From an uncultured Ilumatobacter sp. (lineage in GTDB: Bacteria > Actinomycetota > Acidimicrobiia > Acidimicrobiales > Ilumatobacteraceae), in the NCBI GenBank assembly GCA_937891565.1, contig CALAHA010000061.1, forward strand, positions 1 to 6,153: 6,153 nucleotides of DNA, in the 5' to 3' direction. This document shows, piece by piece, positions 1-6,056 of this stretch; within the stretch, counting starts at the first letter, position 1, and the number at the start of each line of letters is the position of its first letter. The position numbers and the translations under genes are program-made. The notes beneath the pieces were generated by a model that was not told where the DNA came from, made no database searches, and saw only the letters and a program-made list of their open reading frames with translations.

Positions 1-87
1 GCAGTGCCGGGTGCTCAAGACGCCGACACCTTCGAAAAGGTGCTGCGCAAGATCGCGGCCAACATGCTCAAGCCCGCCGACGACTGA
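1..87 (+). CDS. C-terminal end of an unidentified protein, possibly DsbA-family thioredoxin-like
   Basis: Only the last 28 codons are in the window, open from base 1 to the TGA at 85-87. The tail contains AVPGAQDADTFEKVLRKI followed by a short charged end. This resembles the last strand and helix of DsbA/FrnE-type thiol oxidoreductases, where a small loop ending in 'GAQ' precedes the C-terminal helix. No catalytic CxxC can be seen because it would lie upstream, so the family is an inference from a short segment. The stop is 2 bases before the GTG of menH, which implies one transcript and probably coupled translation. The frame is convincing as coding; the identity is uncertain. Confidence 0.45.
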   Translation, partial: AVPGAQDADTFEKVLRKIAANMLKPADD

Positions 88-89
88 CC

Positions 90-803
90 GTGCTGCTCGC
101 GCACGGATTCACGCAGACCGCGCAGAGTTGGTCACTCGTCCAGCAGCTGCTGCGCGCCCGTGGCTTCGACGACAGCAAGGCAATCGACCTCCCTGGCCAC
201 GGATCAGCCGGCGATGTTCGCGCCGACCTGTGGGGCTCCGCTGATCACCTGGTTGCCGCAGGCGGTCGCACCACTTACATCGGTTACTCGATGGGTGGGC
301 GGGTCAGCCTGCACGCCGCCCTCGCCCACCCGGACGTGGTTGAGCGACTGGTCTTGATTGGAGCGACCGCGGGGATCGACAACGTCGACGCCCGCGCCCA
401 GCGTCGGACCGACGACGAACTCCTCGCCGACCGAATCGAGACAATCGGGGTCGAGGCGTTCATTGACGAATGGCTCCAGAACCCGTTGTTCGCTGGCCTG
501 ACGCCCAACCAGGCACTGCGCGAGGATCGGCTGCACAACACCGCCGACGGCCTCGCTTCCAGCCTGCGCCTTGCTGGCACCGGGACGCAGGCGCCCCTGT
601 GGGATCGCCTGATTGAAATCAGTTGCCCAGTCTTGCTGCTGGTCGGTCAACAGGATCAGAAGTTCCGTGCAATCGCCGAACGAATGGCCACGGCGCTGCC
701 GAACGCCGAACTTCTAGCGATCGGCGACGCCGGCCACAGCGTCCATCTTGAGCAGCCAGAACGCACCGTCGACGCACTCATCGACTGGTTGAAGCCAAAA
801 TAG
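90..803 (+). CDS. menH: 2-succinyl-6-hydroxy-2,4-cyclohexadiene-1-carboxylate synthase (MenH), alpha/beta hydrolase
   Basis: This 237-residue alpha/beta hydrolase is most likely MenH, the cytoplasmic enzyme that eliminates pyruvate from SEPHCHC (the MenD product) to give SHCHC in menaquinone biosynthesis. Seen in the sequence: the N-terminal AHGFTQT oxyanion-hole segment (residues 4-10), DLPGHG (33-38), the nucleophile elbow GYSMGGR (65-71, Ser67), the acid loop VGQQD (Asp189) and AGHSVHLEQPE with His216. GYS[ML]GGR and a histidine followed by 'xxHLEQPE' are typical of MenH. menA and menE nearby support the call, although the fold is shared with many hydrolases. The start is GTG at 90, directly before the first core strand, so the usual N-terminal extension is missing. 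There is no clear Shine-Dalgarno sequence, and translation is probably coupled to the gene ending 2 bases upstream. Confidence 0.87.
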   Translation: MLLAHGFTQTAQSWSLVQQLLRARGFDDSKAIDLPGHGSAGDVRADLWGSADHLVAAGGRTTYIGYSMGGRVSLHAALAHPDVVERLVLIGATAGIDNVDARAQRRTDDELLADRIETIGVEAFIDEWLQNPLFAGLTPNQALREDRLHNTADGLASSLRLAGTGTQAPLWDRLIEISCPVLLLVGQQDQKFRAIAERMATALPNAELLAIGDAGHSVHLEQPERTVDALIDWLKPK

Positions 804-824
804 TTCGTCTGCACCCATATTCGA

Positions 825-867
825 CCTGCACTGTCACACCGAGCTGACCTCGGTGTGACAGTGCAGG
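825..867. terminator. Perfect 19-bp hairpin between convergent menH and menA
   Basis: Arms 825-843 and 849-867 are exactly complementary over 19 bp (left arm CCTGCACTGTCACACCGAG) with a 5-base loop. The hairpin lies 21 bases after the menH stop and 16 bases beyond the menA stop. Neither strand has a following T-run, so it would be a U-tract-less terminator of the kind described in actinobacteria, or a stem protecting both 3' ends. The symmetry lets it serve both genes. Its function is inferred from position and structure; a dispersed palindromic repeat is the alternative. Confidence 0.72.
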
Positions 868-883
868 CCCAGAGTTGAGCGAG

Positions 884-1750
884 TCAGCCGCCGAGTGCGA
901 GGCCGAGGGTCACTGCGACACCGAAGCCGAGTTGCAGCTTGCCGGTTGAGCCGAGGACACCGATCAGCTCCTTGGCGTTCGCTCCGCCGAGCACCGCACG
1001 TGTCGGTGTAATCGCCAGCGGTGCCGCGGCGAGCCCGATCAGCGCCAACGGCCGATCCGTTGCTGCGGCAATCGCGACGAGCACGAAGGCTCCTGCGATC
1101 AACATGACGTAGAACCACCGAGTGCGCTGGTCTCCTAGCCGAACAGCCAGCGTCTTCTTGCCCACTTCACGGTCGGTCGGGATGTCACGCAGGTTGTTGA
1201 TGACAAGTAGCGCACAGGCCAGCGAGCCAGCAGCGCACCCAACAATGACGGAAAGTCCGGTGATCTCGCCGACTGCGGCGTAGGTGGACCCTGCAGTGGC
1301 GACCAAGCCAAAGAATACGAACACAAAGACTTCGCCGAGGCCGAGGTAGCCGTACGGCTTCGGGCCGCCGGTGTAGAACCAGCCAGCAGCAATGGCAGCC
1401 GCGCCGACTGCGATCAGCCACAGTGACGTGTCGAGCGCAATTGCGGCGCCTGCGACAGCGGCGACGCCGAAGGATCCGAAGGCCGCGAGTTTGACCGACT
1501 TCGCTGGTGCGAGGCCGCTGGCAACGAGCCTGACCGGGCCGACACGAACCTCATCGGTGCCACGTACGCCGTCGCTGTAGTCGTTTGCGTAGTTGACCCC
1601 GACCTGCAGCATCAAGCTGACGACGAGGCAGGCTGCGACGCGCCACCAAGCGATTGGCCCGACACCCACGGCGGCGGCTGCGCCGATCGCCACGGGGACG
1701 ACAGCAGCGGGCAAGGTGCGCGGGCGAGCCCCGACTATCCAACGATTCAT
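884..1750 (-). CDS. menA: 1,4-dihydroxy-2-naphthoate polyprenyltransferase (MenA)
   Basis: MenA is a membrane prenyltransferase of the UbiA superfamily. It transfers a polyprenyl chain from polyprenyl diphosphate to 1,4-dihydroxy-2-naphthoate with decarboxylation, giving demethylmenaquinone. The 288-residue product has both aspartate-rich diphosphate/Mg-binding motifs: NYANDYSDGVRGTD at residues 53-66 and RDIPTDREVGKKTLAVRLG at 188-206. It also has the family segments GPVRLVASG (71-79) and FYTGGPKPYGYLGLGE (125-140). About eight or nine hydrophobic segments alternate with short loops, as expected for this fold. Length is normal. The start is ATG at 1750, preceded by GGGGAC about 4 bases upstream as a weak ribosome binding site. 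It converges with menH and diverges from the menE unit across a 35-bp gap that contains a palindrome. Confidence 0.95.
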   Translation of the reverse strand: MNRWIVGARPRTLPAAVVPVAIGAAAAVGVGPIAWWRVAACLVVSLMLQVGVNYANDYSDGVRGTDEVRVGPVRLVASGLAPAKSVKLAAFGSFGVAAVAGAAIALDTSLWLIAVGAAAIAAGWFYTGGPKPYGYLGLGEVFVFVFFGLVATAGSTYAAVGEITGLSVIVGCAAGSLACALLVINNLRDIPTDREVGKKTLAVRLGDQRTRWFYVMLIAGAFVLVAIAAATDRPLALIGLAAAPLAITPTRAVLGGANAKELIGVLGSTGKLQLGFGVAVTLGLALGG

Positions 1751-1758
1751 GCGGTCCC

Positions 1759-1780
1759 CATCATGTCAGGTGACATGATG
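1759..1780. promoter_or_regulatory. Inverted repeat in the menA / menE-unit divergent gap (candidate operator and divergent promoter)
   Basis: The arms CATCATGTCA (1759-1768) and TGACATGATG (1771-1780) are perfect 10-bp inverted repeats around a 2-base GG centre, and so contain TGTCA-N2-TGACA. The repeat occupies most of the 35 bp between the menA ATG (1750) and the + strand ATG at 1786. Each arm also gives CATGAT on the outward strand, 6 to 8 bases before the respective start region; these could be weak -10 elements for nearly leaderless divergent transcripts. The symmetry fits a dimeric regulator covering both promoters. No regulator is encoded in the window, and the operator role is inference. 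Confidence 0.5.
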
Positions 1781-1785
1781 TATGC

Positions 1786-1995
1786 ATGAGTGAACTGTGG
1801 CGAATGTCGGCGCTCGAACTTGCCGAGCAGATCCATACGAAGCAGGCATCGCGTCGGGAAATACTCGCGGCTCACCTCGAACGCATCGATGAGGCCAACC
1901 CACATTTGAACGCAGTGGTGCGGCGCCTCACGGTGGCCGGCGATATCGAGTCGCTCGTCGGCACCTTCACGCCGATCGATCCGATCGCCAGCTGA
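1786..1995 (+). pseudogene. Internally deleted amidase remnant, 69 codons, directly upstream of menE
   Basis: The first 48 residues (for example ALELAEQIHTKQASRREI, then AHLERIDEANPHLNAVV) match the N-terminal helical segment of amidase-signature (GatA-like) amidases. After about Leu48 the normal continuation is missing: no glycine/serine-rich amidase signature and no Ser-cisSer-Lys triad. The last 20 or so residues, with GTFTPIDP near the end, instead resemble the extreme C-terminus of the same family. The simplest reading is one in-frame deletion of the roughly 400-residue core, joining near base 1930. The ORF is uninterrupted, keeps its ATG at 1786 next to the divergent palindrome, and stops 1 base before the menE ATG. 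It cannot be an active amidase. It may be a remnant kept as the leader for menE translation, or a small protein with a new role. Confidence 0.6.
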
Positions 1996-1996
1996 C

Positions 1997-3049
1997 ATGG
2001 CCGGCCGTCTCGTTGCCCTCGACCTTCCCGGCGGGCCTGACTTCATCGAAGAACTGCAACGCATCTGGGCAAACGGCGATGCAGCATTCCCGGTCGACCA
2101 ACGGTTCCCTGAGTCGGCCAAACAGCAGATCTGCGCAGCGATGCGCGTCAGCGACAACATCGAGCCCGGCGACGCGCTCGTCGTTGCAACCAGCGGGTCG
2201 AGCGGGTCGCCCAAAGGCGTGATCCTCACGCATGATGCCGTGGCTGCATCAGCAGAAGCAACGAGCCTCCGTCTCGGAGTCGGTGCAGGCGATCACTGGC
2301 TGGCCTGTTTGCCGCTCTCGCACGTCGGCGGCCTGTCGGTGGTCACTCGCGCCCTGCACGCCGGCACGGCTCTCACCGTGCTCCCCGTCTTCGATGCTGC
2401 GGCGGTCGACGCCTCCGACGCAAACTTAATCTCGCTCGTCGCGACAACGCTCGGCCGTATCGACTGCACGAAGTTTCGGACCATCGTCCTCGGCGGGGCC
2501 CGGCCACCTGCGGGCCGCCCTGGGAATGCTGTCACGACCTACGGCCTGACCGAAACCGGGTCGGGAGTCGTTTACGACGGCATTCCACTCGATGGCGTCG
2601 AGGTCGACATCGGCGACAATCATGAGATTGCGCTGCGCGGGCCGATGCTCACACGCGGCTACCGCAATGGCCAGTCAGCCGTGACCGATGACGGATGGCT
2701 CCTGACCGGCGATCTCGGTCGGTGGACCACCGGCGGCCACCTGCACGTCGACGGCCGCAAGGGCGACCTGATCATCAGCGGCGGCGAGAACATCTGGCCC
2801 GAAGCTGTTGAGTCGCTTGTTGCTACGCACCCCGACATCGCTGATGTAATGGCCCGCGGTGTTGACGACACCGAATGGGGCCAGATCGTCGAAGTTGTCG
2901 TCGTTCCCGTCGTCGGGCGAACCCCTGACCTGGAATCGATCCGGTCGCACGTGAAGCAGACAGCGCCGAGCTACCTCGCACCGAAACGACTCACGCTGGT
3001 CGAGTCCCTCCCGCGGACCGCCCTCGGCAAGCTGCGCAGAATCTTCTGA
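1997..3049 (+). CDS. menE: O-succinylbenzoate--CoA ligase (MenE)
   Basis: MenE is an ANL-superfamily ligase that adenylates 2-succinylbenzoate with ATP and transfers it to CoA, giving OSB-CoA for MenB. The 350-residue product carries the ATP-binding loop TSGSSGSPKG (65-74), LPLSHVGGL (105-113), TYGLTETGSG (181-190), TGDLG with the ribose-contacting aspartate (237-241), the DGRKGDLIISGGENIWP hinge (252-268) and the C-terminal PRTALGKLRR, where Lys345 is the expected adenylation lysine. It is much shorter than the ~450-residue E. coli enzyme but similar to short actinobacterial MenE proteins, which lack part of the N-terminal subdomain. The ATG at 1997 follows the preceding TGA by 1 base and has no obvious Shine-Dalgarno sequence, so expression probably depends on translation of the amidase-like ORF upstream. 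A related acyl-CoA ligase is the alternative, but menA and menH nearby favour MenE. Confidence 0.92.
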   Translation: MAGRLVALDLPGGPDFIEELQRIWANGDAAFPVDQRFPESAKQQICAAMRVSDNIEPGDALVVATSGSSGSPKGVILTHDAVAASAEATSLRLGVGAGDHWLACLPLSHVGGLSVVTRALHAGTALTVLPVFDAAAVDASDANLISLVATTLGRIDCTKFRTIVLGGARPPAGRPGNAVTTYGLTETGSGVVYDGIPLDGVEVDIGDNHEIALRGPMLTRGYRNGQSAVTDDGWLLTGDLGRWTTGGHLHVDGRKGDLIISGGENIWPEAVESLVATHPDIADVMARGVDDTEWGQIVEVVVVPVVGRTPDLESIRSHVKQTAPSYLAPKRLTLVESLPRTALGKLRRIF

Positions 3050-3052
3050 ACG

Positions 3053-3802
3053 TCAGACTCCGGAGCTTGCGACCCCTGCACCGCCGTCGATGACATAGGT
3101 CTCGCCGGTGATCCAGCTAGCCATGTCGCTCGCAAGGAAGACCGCGAGGTTCGCAATGTCTTGCGGATCGCCGAGCCGTTCGAGCGGCAAACGGGCAGCC
3201 AGGCTGTCACCGAAATTATCGACGAGGTAGGCAGCGAAGTCGGTCTGGACAAGCCCGGGTGCAATACCGACGACGCGGTTCGGACCAATCTCGCTGGCGA
3301 GCTGACGGGTCAGGTGGATGACCGCTGCCTTGGTCAGGTTGTAGACCCCAAGTCCGCCTTCGGCACGGAGTCCGCCGACCGACGCGATGTTGATGACGAC
3401 ACCCGGCTTGTCTTTGAGGGCATGTTCGTATGCGGCCTGGGTCCAGAAGATCGGAGCATCGAGGTTCACCTGGAACGTCTTGTCGTAGCGCCCTTTGTCG
3501 ACGTCCATGATCGGCCCGTAGTACGGGTTCGTCGCAGCGTTGTTGACAAGGATGTCGAGCCCGCCGAAACGTTCGATCGTCGCGAGGACGGCGCGCTGAC
3601 CAGCGTCGTCGTCACCAGCGTTGGCGGCAAACACATCGACGTCGCCGGTCATCTCGGCAGCAGCTGCCTCGAGGGCATCCAGCTTGCGACTGTTCAACAT
3701 GACCTTCGCACCAGCAGCAGCCATCGACGCGGCGATTGCCTTACCGATACCGCGTGAGGCTCCAGTAACGAGAGCGACTTTTCCATCCAGGGAGATCTCC
3801 AT
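3053..3802 (-). CDS. SDR-family NAD(P)-dependent oxidoreductase
   Basis: This is a classical short-chain dehydrogenase/reductase of 249 residues, the usual length. Visible motifs are the cofactor loop TGASRGIG (13-20), the NNAA motif (87-90), Asn113 in FQVNLDAP, catalytic Ser141 and YNLTK with Tyr154 and Lys158, then APGLVQTDF (181-189) and the C-terminal ITGETYVIDGGAG. The catalytic tetrad is complete. Asn37-Ser38-Arg39 after the second strand (VMLNSRK) suggests a preference for NADP. The substrate cannot be read from the sequence; FabG-like 3-oxoacyl reductases and many alcohol dehydrogenases look alike. The ATG at 3802 lies 11 bases after the ybeY stop, so it is probably the last gene of the phoH-ybeY operon. 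Its stop faces the menE stop with 3 bases between. Confidence 0.92.
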   Translation of the reverse strand: MEISLDGKVALVTGASRGIGKAIAASMAAAGAKVMLNSRKLDALEAAAAEMTGDVDVFAANAGDDDAGQRAVLATIERFGGLDILVNNAATNPYYGPIMDVDKGRYDKTFQVNLDAPIFWTQAAYEHALKDKPGVVINIASVGGLRAEGGLGVYNLTKAAVIHLTRQLASEIGPNRVVGIAPGLVQTDFAAYLVDNFGDSLAARLPLERLGDPQDIANLAVFLASDMASWITGETYVIDGGAGVASSGV

Positions 3803-3813
3803 GGATGGTGAAC

Positions 3814-4368
3814 TTACTCTGCGACGTCGCCTGGATCATCATGGTCGAGCTGATCATGATGCAGTTGCCGGAACCCAGCCGGCGCAGGCCCACCCCAATG
3901 ATGCTCGATGAGGAGTGCCAACTCGCGGGAGCGCATCGCCGCTGCTTCAACAGGCTCGCCATGGTCGTGCCCCAAGATGTGCAACACGCCGTGGACGACA
4001 AGCAGCGCGATTTCGTCTTCGTAGGTCCCAGCATGTTCAGCGAACTGCGCACCGGCGACTGCCGGTGAGAGCACGACGTCGCCGAGCAGGGCCGGAATAA
4101 CCTCGCCGTCGGGAGTGACCATCGGTTCGTCGTCGAGCGGGAACGAGAGTACGTCGGTCGGACCAGTTTTGCCCATGTGTTCGGCATTGAGCTCAGCGAT
4201 GTCGTCGAGGTCGATGAACGTGAGCGTGAGTTCGCCACTCGCACCTTCGGTCAGCAGTGTTGCGTGAGCCAGCCGCTCCCACCGCTCGACGTCGACGTTG
4301 CAGCCAGGCGAATCGTCAGCCGACCGCTCATCTGCGGCAACGACTGTGATGTCGTCAGCGCTCGGCAC
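3814..4368 (-). CDS. ybeY: Endoribonuclease YbeY (rRNA maturation factor)
   Basis: YbeY is a zinc-dependent single-strand endoribonuclease involved in 16S rRNA 3'-end maturation and ribosome quality control. The zinc site HGVLHILGHDH is intact (His126, His130, His136 counted from GTG 4368). GPTDVLSFP (69-77) and the LGDVVLSP strand (95-102) are also typical. The arginine commonly found before TDVLSFP is absent (EHMGKTGPTD), as in many actinobacterial homologues. The start is uncertain: in-frame GTGs occur at 4404, 4380 and 4368, none with a good ribosome binding site, all near or inside the phoH end. I chose 4368, which overlaps phoH by 14 bases and gives 184 residues. About 25 residues rich in His and Asp (including HHDQLDHDD) extend past the usual family end. 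Confidence 0.95.
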   Translation of the reverse strand: MPSADDITVVAADERSADDSPGCNVDVERWERLAHATLLTEGASGELTLTFIDLDDIAELNAEHMGKTGPTDVLSFPLDDEPMVTPDGEVIPALLGDVVLSPAVAGAQFAEHAGTYEDEIALLVVHGVLHILGHDHGEPVEAAAMRSRELALLIEHHWGGPAPAGFRQLHHDQLDHDDPGDVAE

Positions 4369-5398
4369 GCTGCACTTCACGCTGGGCTTGACGCTGGGCT
4401 TCACGTTTGGCTTCGGCTGCTTCGTCACGCCGTTCGTAGGCCTGCACGATGTCGGCAACGATCTTGTGGCGCACGACATCAGCACTGCCGAGCTTGACAA
4501 AGGTCAAGTTGTCAATCCCGTCCAGTGTCTCTTCCAGCGAGAGAAGGCCACTCTTGTTGCCAGCTATATCCACTTGGGTCGTATCGCCCGTGACCACGAC
4601 ACGCGAACCGAACCCAATACGCGTCAGGAACATTTTCATCTGCTCAGGCGTCGTGTTCTGCGCTTCGTCGAGAATGATAAAGCTGTTGTTCAAAGTCCGC
4701 CCGCGCATGAAGGCGAGCGGCGCAACTTCGATCACCTGCTTCTCGATCAAACGCTGCACACCCTCCATGTCGAGCATGTCGTAGAGAGCGTCATAGAGCG
4801 GCCGCAGATATGGGTCGATCTTTGCCATTAAATCGCCCGGCAGGAACCCGAGTCGCTCCCCCGCCTCGACCGCTGGGCGGGTCAAGATGATGCGTTCGAC
4901 TTCTTTTGCCTGGAGTGCTCGCACCGCCATCGCTACAGCGAGCCACGATTTACCAGTACCTGCCGGGCCGATGCCGAACGTGATGACGTTTTTCGCGATG
5001 GCATCGACATACCGCTTCTGACCGGCCGTTTTTGGCTTGACCTGACGTCCTTTGGCGTTCCGGAGTACCTGATGCGTTAAAATTTCGCTGGGGCGCTCAT
5101 TGGACTTCACCATCGTGAAGACCCGGTCGAGCGTATTGTCGTCGAGTTGCTGACCGTTCTGGATCAAAGTGACGAGCTCTTCGAACAGACGCGACACGTT
5201 CGTGACGTGAGCTGTCTCTTCGCCGGATACGCGGACTTCATTTCCACGAACACGGACGGCGACGGTGGGAAATTCTTGCTCGACGCGCCTCAGAAACTGG
5301 TCACGCGGGCCGACAAGCGCTGTCATCACGTGTTCGCCAGGCACGACAACCGTGACGTGAGAATCTGAGGACGGTCGCGCTGGAGCTCCTTGGGTCAT
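4355..5398 (-). CDS. PhoH family ATPase (PhoL/YbeZ type)
   Basis: This is a cytoplasmic P-loop ATPase of the PhoH/YbeZ family, which is linked to RNA metabolism and usually partnered with YbeY. The 347-residue product has an N-terminal region of about 120 residues, small and KH-like in this family. It then has Walker A GPAGTGKS (144-151), LTRPAVEAGERLGFLPGDL (172-190), Walker B IILDEAQNTT (241-250), VTGDTTQVD (269-277) and VRHKIVADIV (309-318) near the end, the usual order and spacing. The C-terminus has a charged tail with three R-[EQ]-[AV]-Q units. The frame stays open upstream to 5512, but the ATG at 5398 is preferred. It overlaps the TGA of the preceding gene as ATGA, and the extra upstream sequence is arginine-rich and unlike the family. 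ybeY overlaps its 3' end. Confidence 0.94.
   Translation of the reverse strand: MTQGAPARPSSDSHVTVVVPGEHVMTALVGPRDQFLRRVEQEFPTVAVRVRGNEVRVSGEETAHVTNVSRLFEELVTLIQNGQQLDDNTLDRVFTMVKSNERPSEILTHQVLRNAKGRQVKPKTAGQKRYVDAIAKNVITFGIGPAGTGKSWLAVAMAVRALQAKEVERIILTRPAVEAGERLGFLPGDLMAKIDPYLRPLYDALYDMLDMEGVQRLIEKQVIEVAPLAFMRGRTLNNSFIILDEAQNTTPEQMKMFLTRIGFGSRVVVTGDTTQVDIAGNKSGLLSLEETLDGIDNLTFVKLGSADVVRHKIVADIVQAYERRDEAAEAKREAQRQAQREVQRAER
4370..4405 (-). repeat. Three tandem 12-nt units at the 3' end of phoH
   Basis: On the - strand three consecutive 12-base units begin CGT and end CAG: CGTGAAGCCCAG, then CGTCAAGCCCAG, then CGTGAAGTGCAG. In phoH they encode REAQ, RQAQ and REVQ in the charged C-terminal tail. 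In the ybeY frame the same bases read Lys-Pro-Ser-Val-like units and supply GTG codons that are possible ybeY starts. This looks like local expansion of a microsatellite-scale unit in a gene overlap, not a mobile repeat. Confidence 0.8.
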
Positions 5399-5763
5399 CT
5401 GGAGACGCGTCCGGCATCTGCCGCGGCCGAAACAGCTTCGGTTGCAACGCGAGCGGAGCCGGGCGCGTGGTCGCGAGTGACTCCAAAAGATTCCAGATGC
5501 ACTGGCCCACACAGGCGGCCGAGACTCATCATCGATTCTGCTGCGCCTTCTCGCTCGTCCGCCTGATTCGACTCAGGCACGTCGACCACGCCCAGGGCGC
5601 CCTTTTCGTGCTCTTGCGCGAGGCCTTGCCGTTCGAGATGGAACAATACGTCGGACATTTGTTGGTCGGATGCCGCAATTGTTCGGCCAGACACTTCGTA
5701 CAGCTGCCCGAACGAATCCAGCACGGTCCGGCCCGTGATGCTCGAATGTTTTGTGATGTACAT
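5395..5763 (-). CDS. Uncharacterised 122-residue protein, first gene of the phoH-ybeY operon
   Basis: I do not recognise this protein. The ATG at 5763 is preceded by AAAAGGGG with 6 bases between, the best ribosome binding site in the window. The stop overlaps the phoH start in an ATGA, as in tightly coupled operons. Codon bias agrees: first positions are rich in G, second positions balanced, third positions mostly G or C. The first 60 or so residues (beginning MYITKHSSITGRTVLDSFGQ) look folded, with a likely helix around SDQQMSDVLFHLERQGLAQE (residues 32-51). The second half is acidic, then rich in alanine, and looks flexible. There is one cysteine, no CxxC pair, no signal peptide and no membrane segment. 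The position implies co-expression with phoH and ybeY, but nothing in the sequence gives a function. A spurious frame is possible but less likely. Confidence 0.6.
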   Translation of the reverse strand: MYITKHSSITGRTVLDSFGQLYEVSGRTIAASDQQMSDVLFHLERQGLAQEHEKGALGVVDVPESNQADEREGAAESMMSLGRLCGPVHLESFGVTRDHAPGSARVATEAVSAAADAGRVSR

Positions 5764-6056
5764 CTTCGGCCCCTTTTCGACTCGCGTCTGGACTCACGTG
5801 TGAGATCTATTGTGTTGGTTTCTACTGGTCTGCCAGGAAATTTCTACGGTTTTTCATTTATTGACCGCTTCAAGACTCTGGATCCGTTGATCAAGACGCT
5901 AACGAACAGCGAGATTTGGAATAACGCAGAGGGTACTGCGACGGGTTGCGTGGGCGTACGTCGCCGCAGGTCTTTCGGCTCCCCGTGGATTTCCCTTTCT
6001 GAATCCGACGGAGCGCGCTGGCCTGGCCCTCTCTCGACGTGAACGACGGAACCAAT
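5764..6056. other. Non-coding region upstream of the phoH operon, probably holding its promoter
   Basis: This stretch of nearly 300 bases shows no convincing gene on either strand. Bases about 5800-5935 are clearly richer in A and T than the rest of the window (for example AATTTCTACGGTTTTTCATT at 5840-5859), as expected for a promoter region of the - strand operon starting at 5763. I could not choose one -35/-10 pair with confidence. Bases 5936-6050 return to high GC and contain only an imperfect stem (CTGCG at 5937-5941 with CGCAG further on). No tRNA-like or other structured RNA was recognised. Confidence 0.4.

Noticed and set aside
204..650. A 148-codon open frame on the - strand inside menH
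   Set aside because: The + strand carries a complete set of alpha/beta hydrolase motifs over the same bases; the antisense frame shows none.
3161..3757. A 198-codon open frame on the + strand inside the SDR gene
   Set aside because: It is the antisense of a gene with every SDR motif in place, and the product matches no family. Such frames are common opposite high-GC genes.
4370..4405. Tandem units considered as a CRISPR-like array
   Set aside because: Units of 12 bases directly abut with no spacers and lie in frame inside phoH, so they are a coding microsatellite.
4405..4500. A ybeY start at the ATG at 4500
   Set aside because: The extra residues lie wholly within conserved phoH coding sequence and contain the out-of-frame readout of the 12-nt repeat; YbeY proteins do not have such an N-terminus.
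5399..5512. An N-terminal extension of PhoH to an ATG at 5512
   Set aside because: The extra 38 residues are Arg/Cys/Ser-rich and unlike PhoH proteins, and they overlap the unknown upstream gene. The ATG at 5398 fits an ATGA overlap.
5467..6042. A 191-codon open frame on the + strand opposite the unknown gene and its upstream region
   Set aside because: It has no ribosome binding site, its composition (Cys-, His- and Arg-rich, then low-complexity) looks like antisense of the - strand gene, and it runs through AT-rich and GC-rich DNA without a consistent codon pattern.
5764..6056. A tRNA, SRP RNA, 6S RNA or riboswitch in the intergenic region
   Set aside because: I found no T-arm-like motif, no SRP-type conserved loop and no convincing long stem; only an imperfect short stem near 5937-5970.
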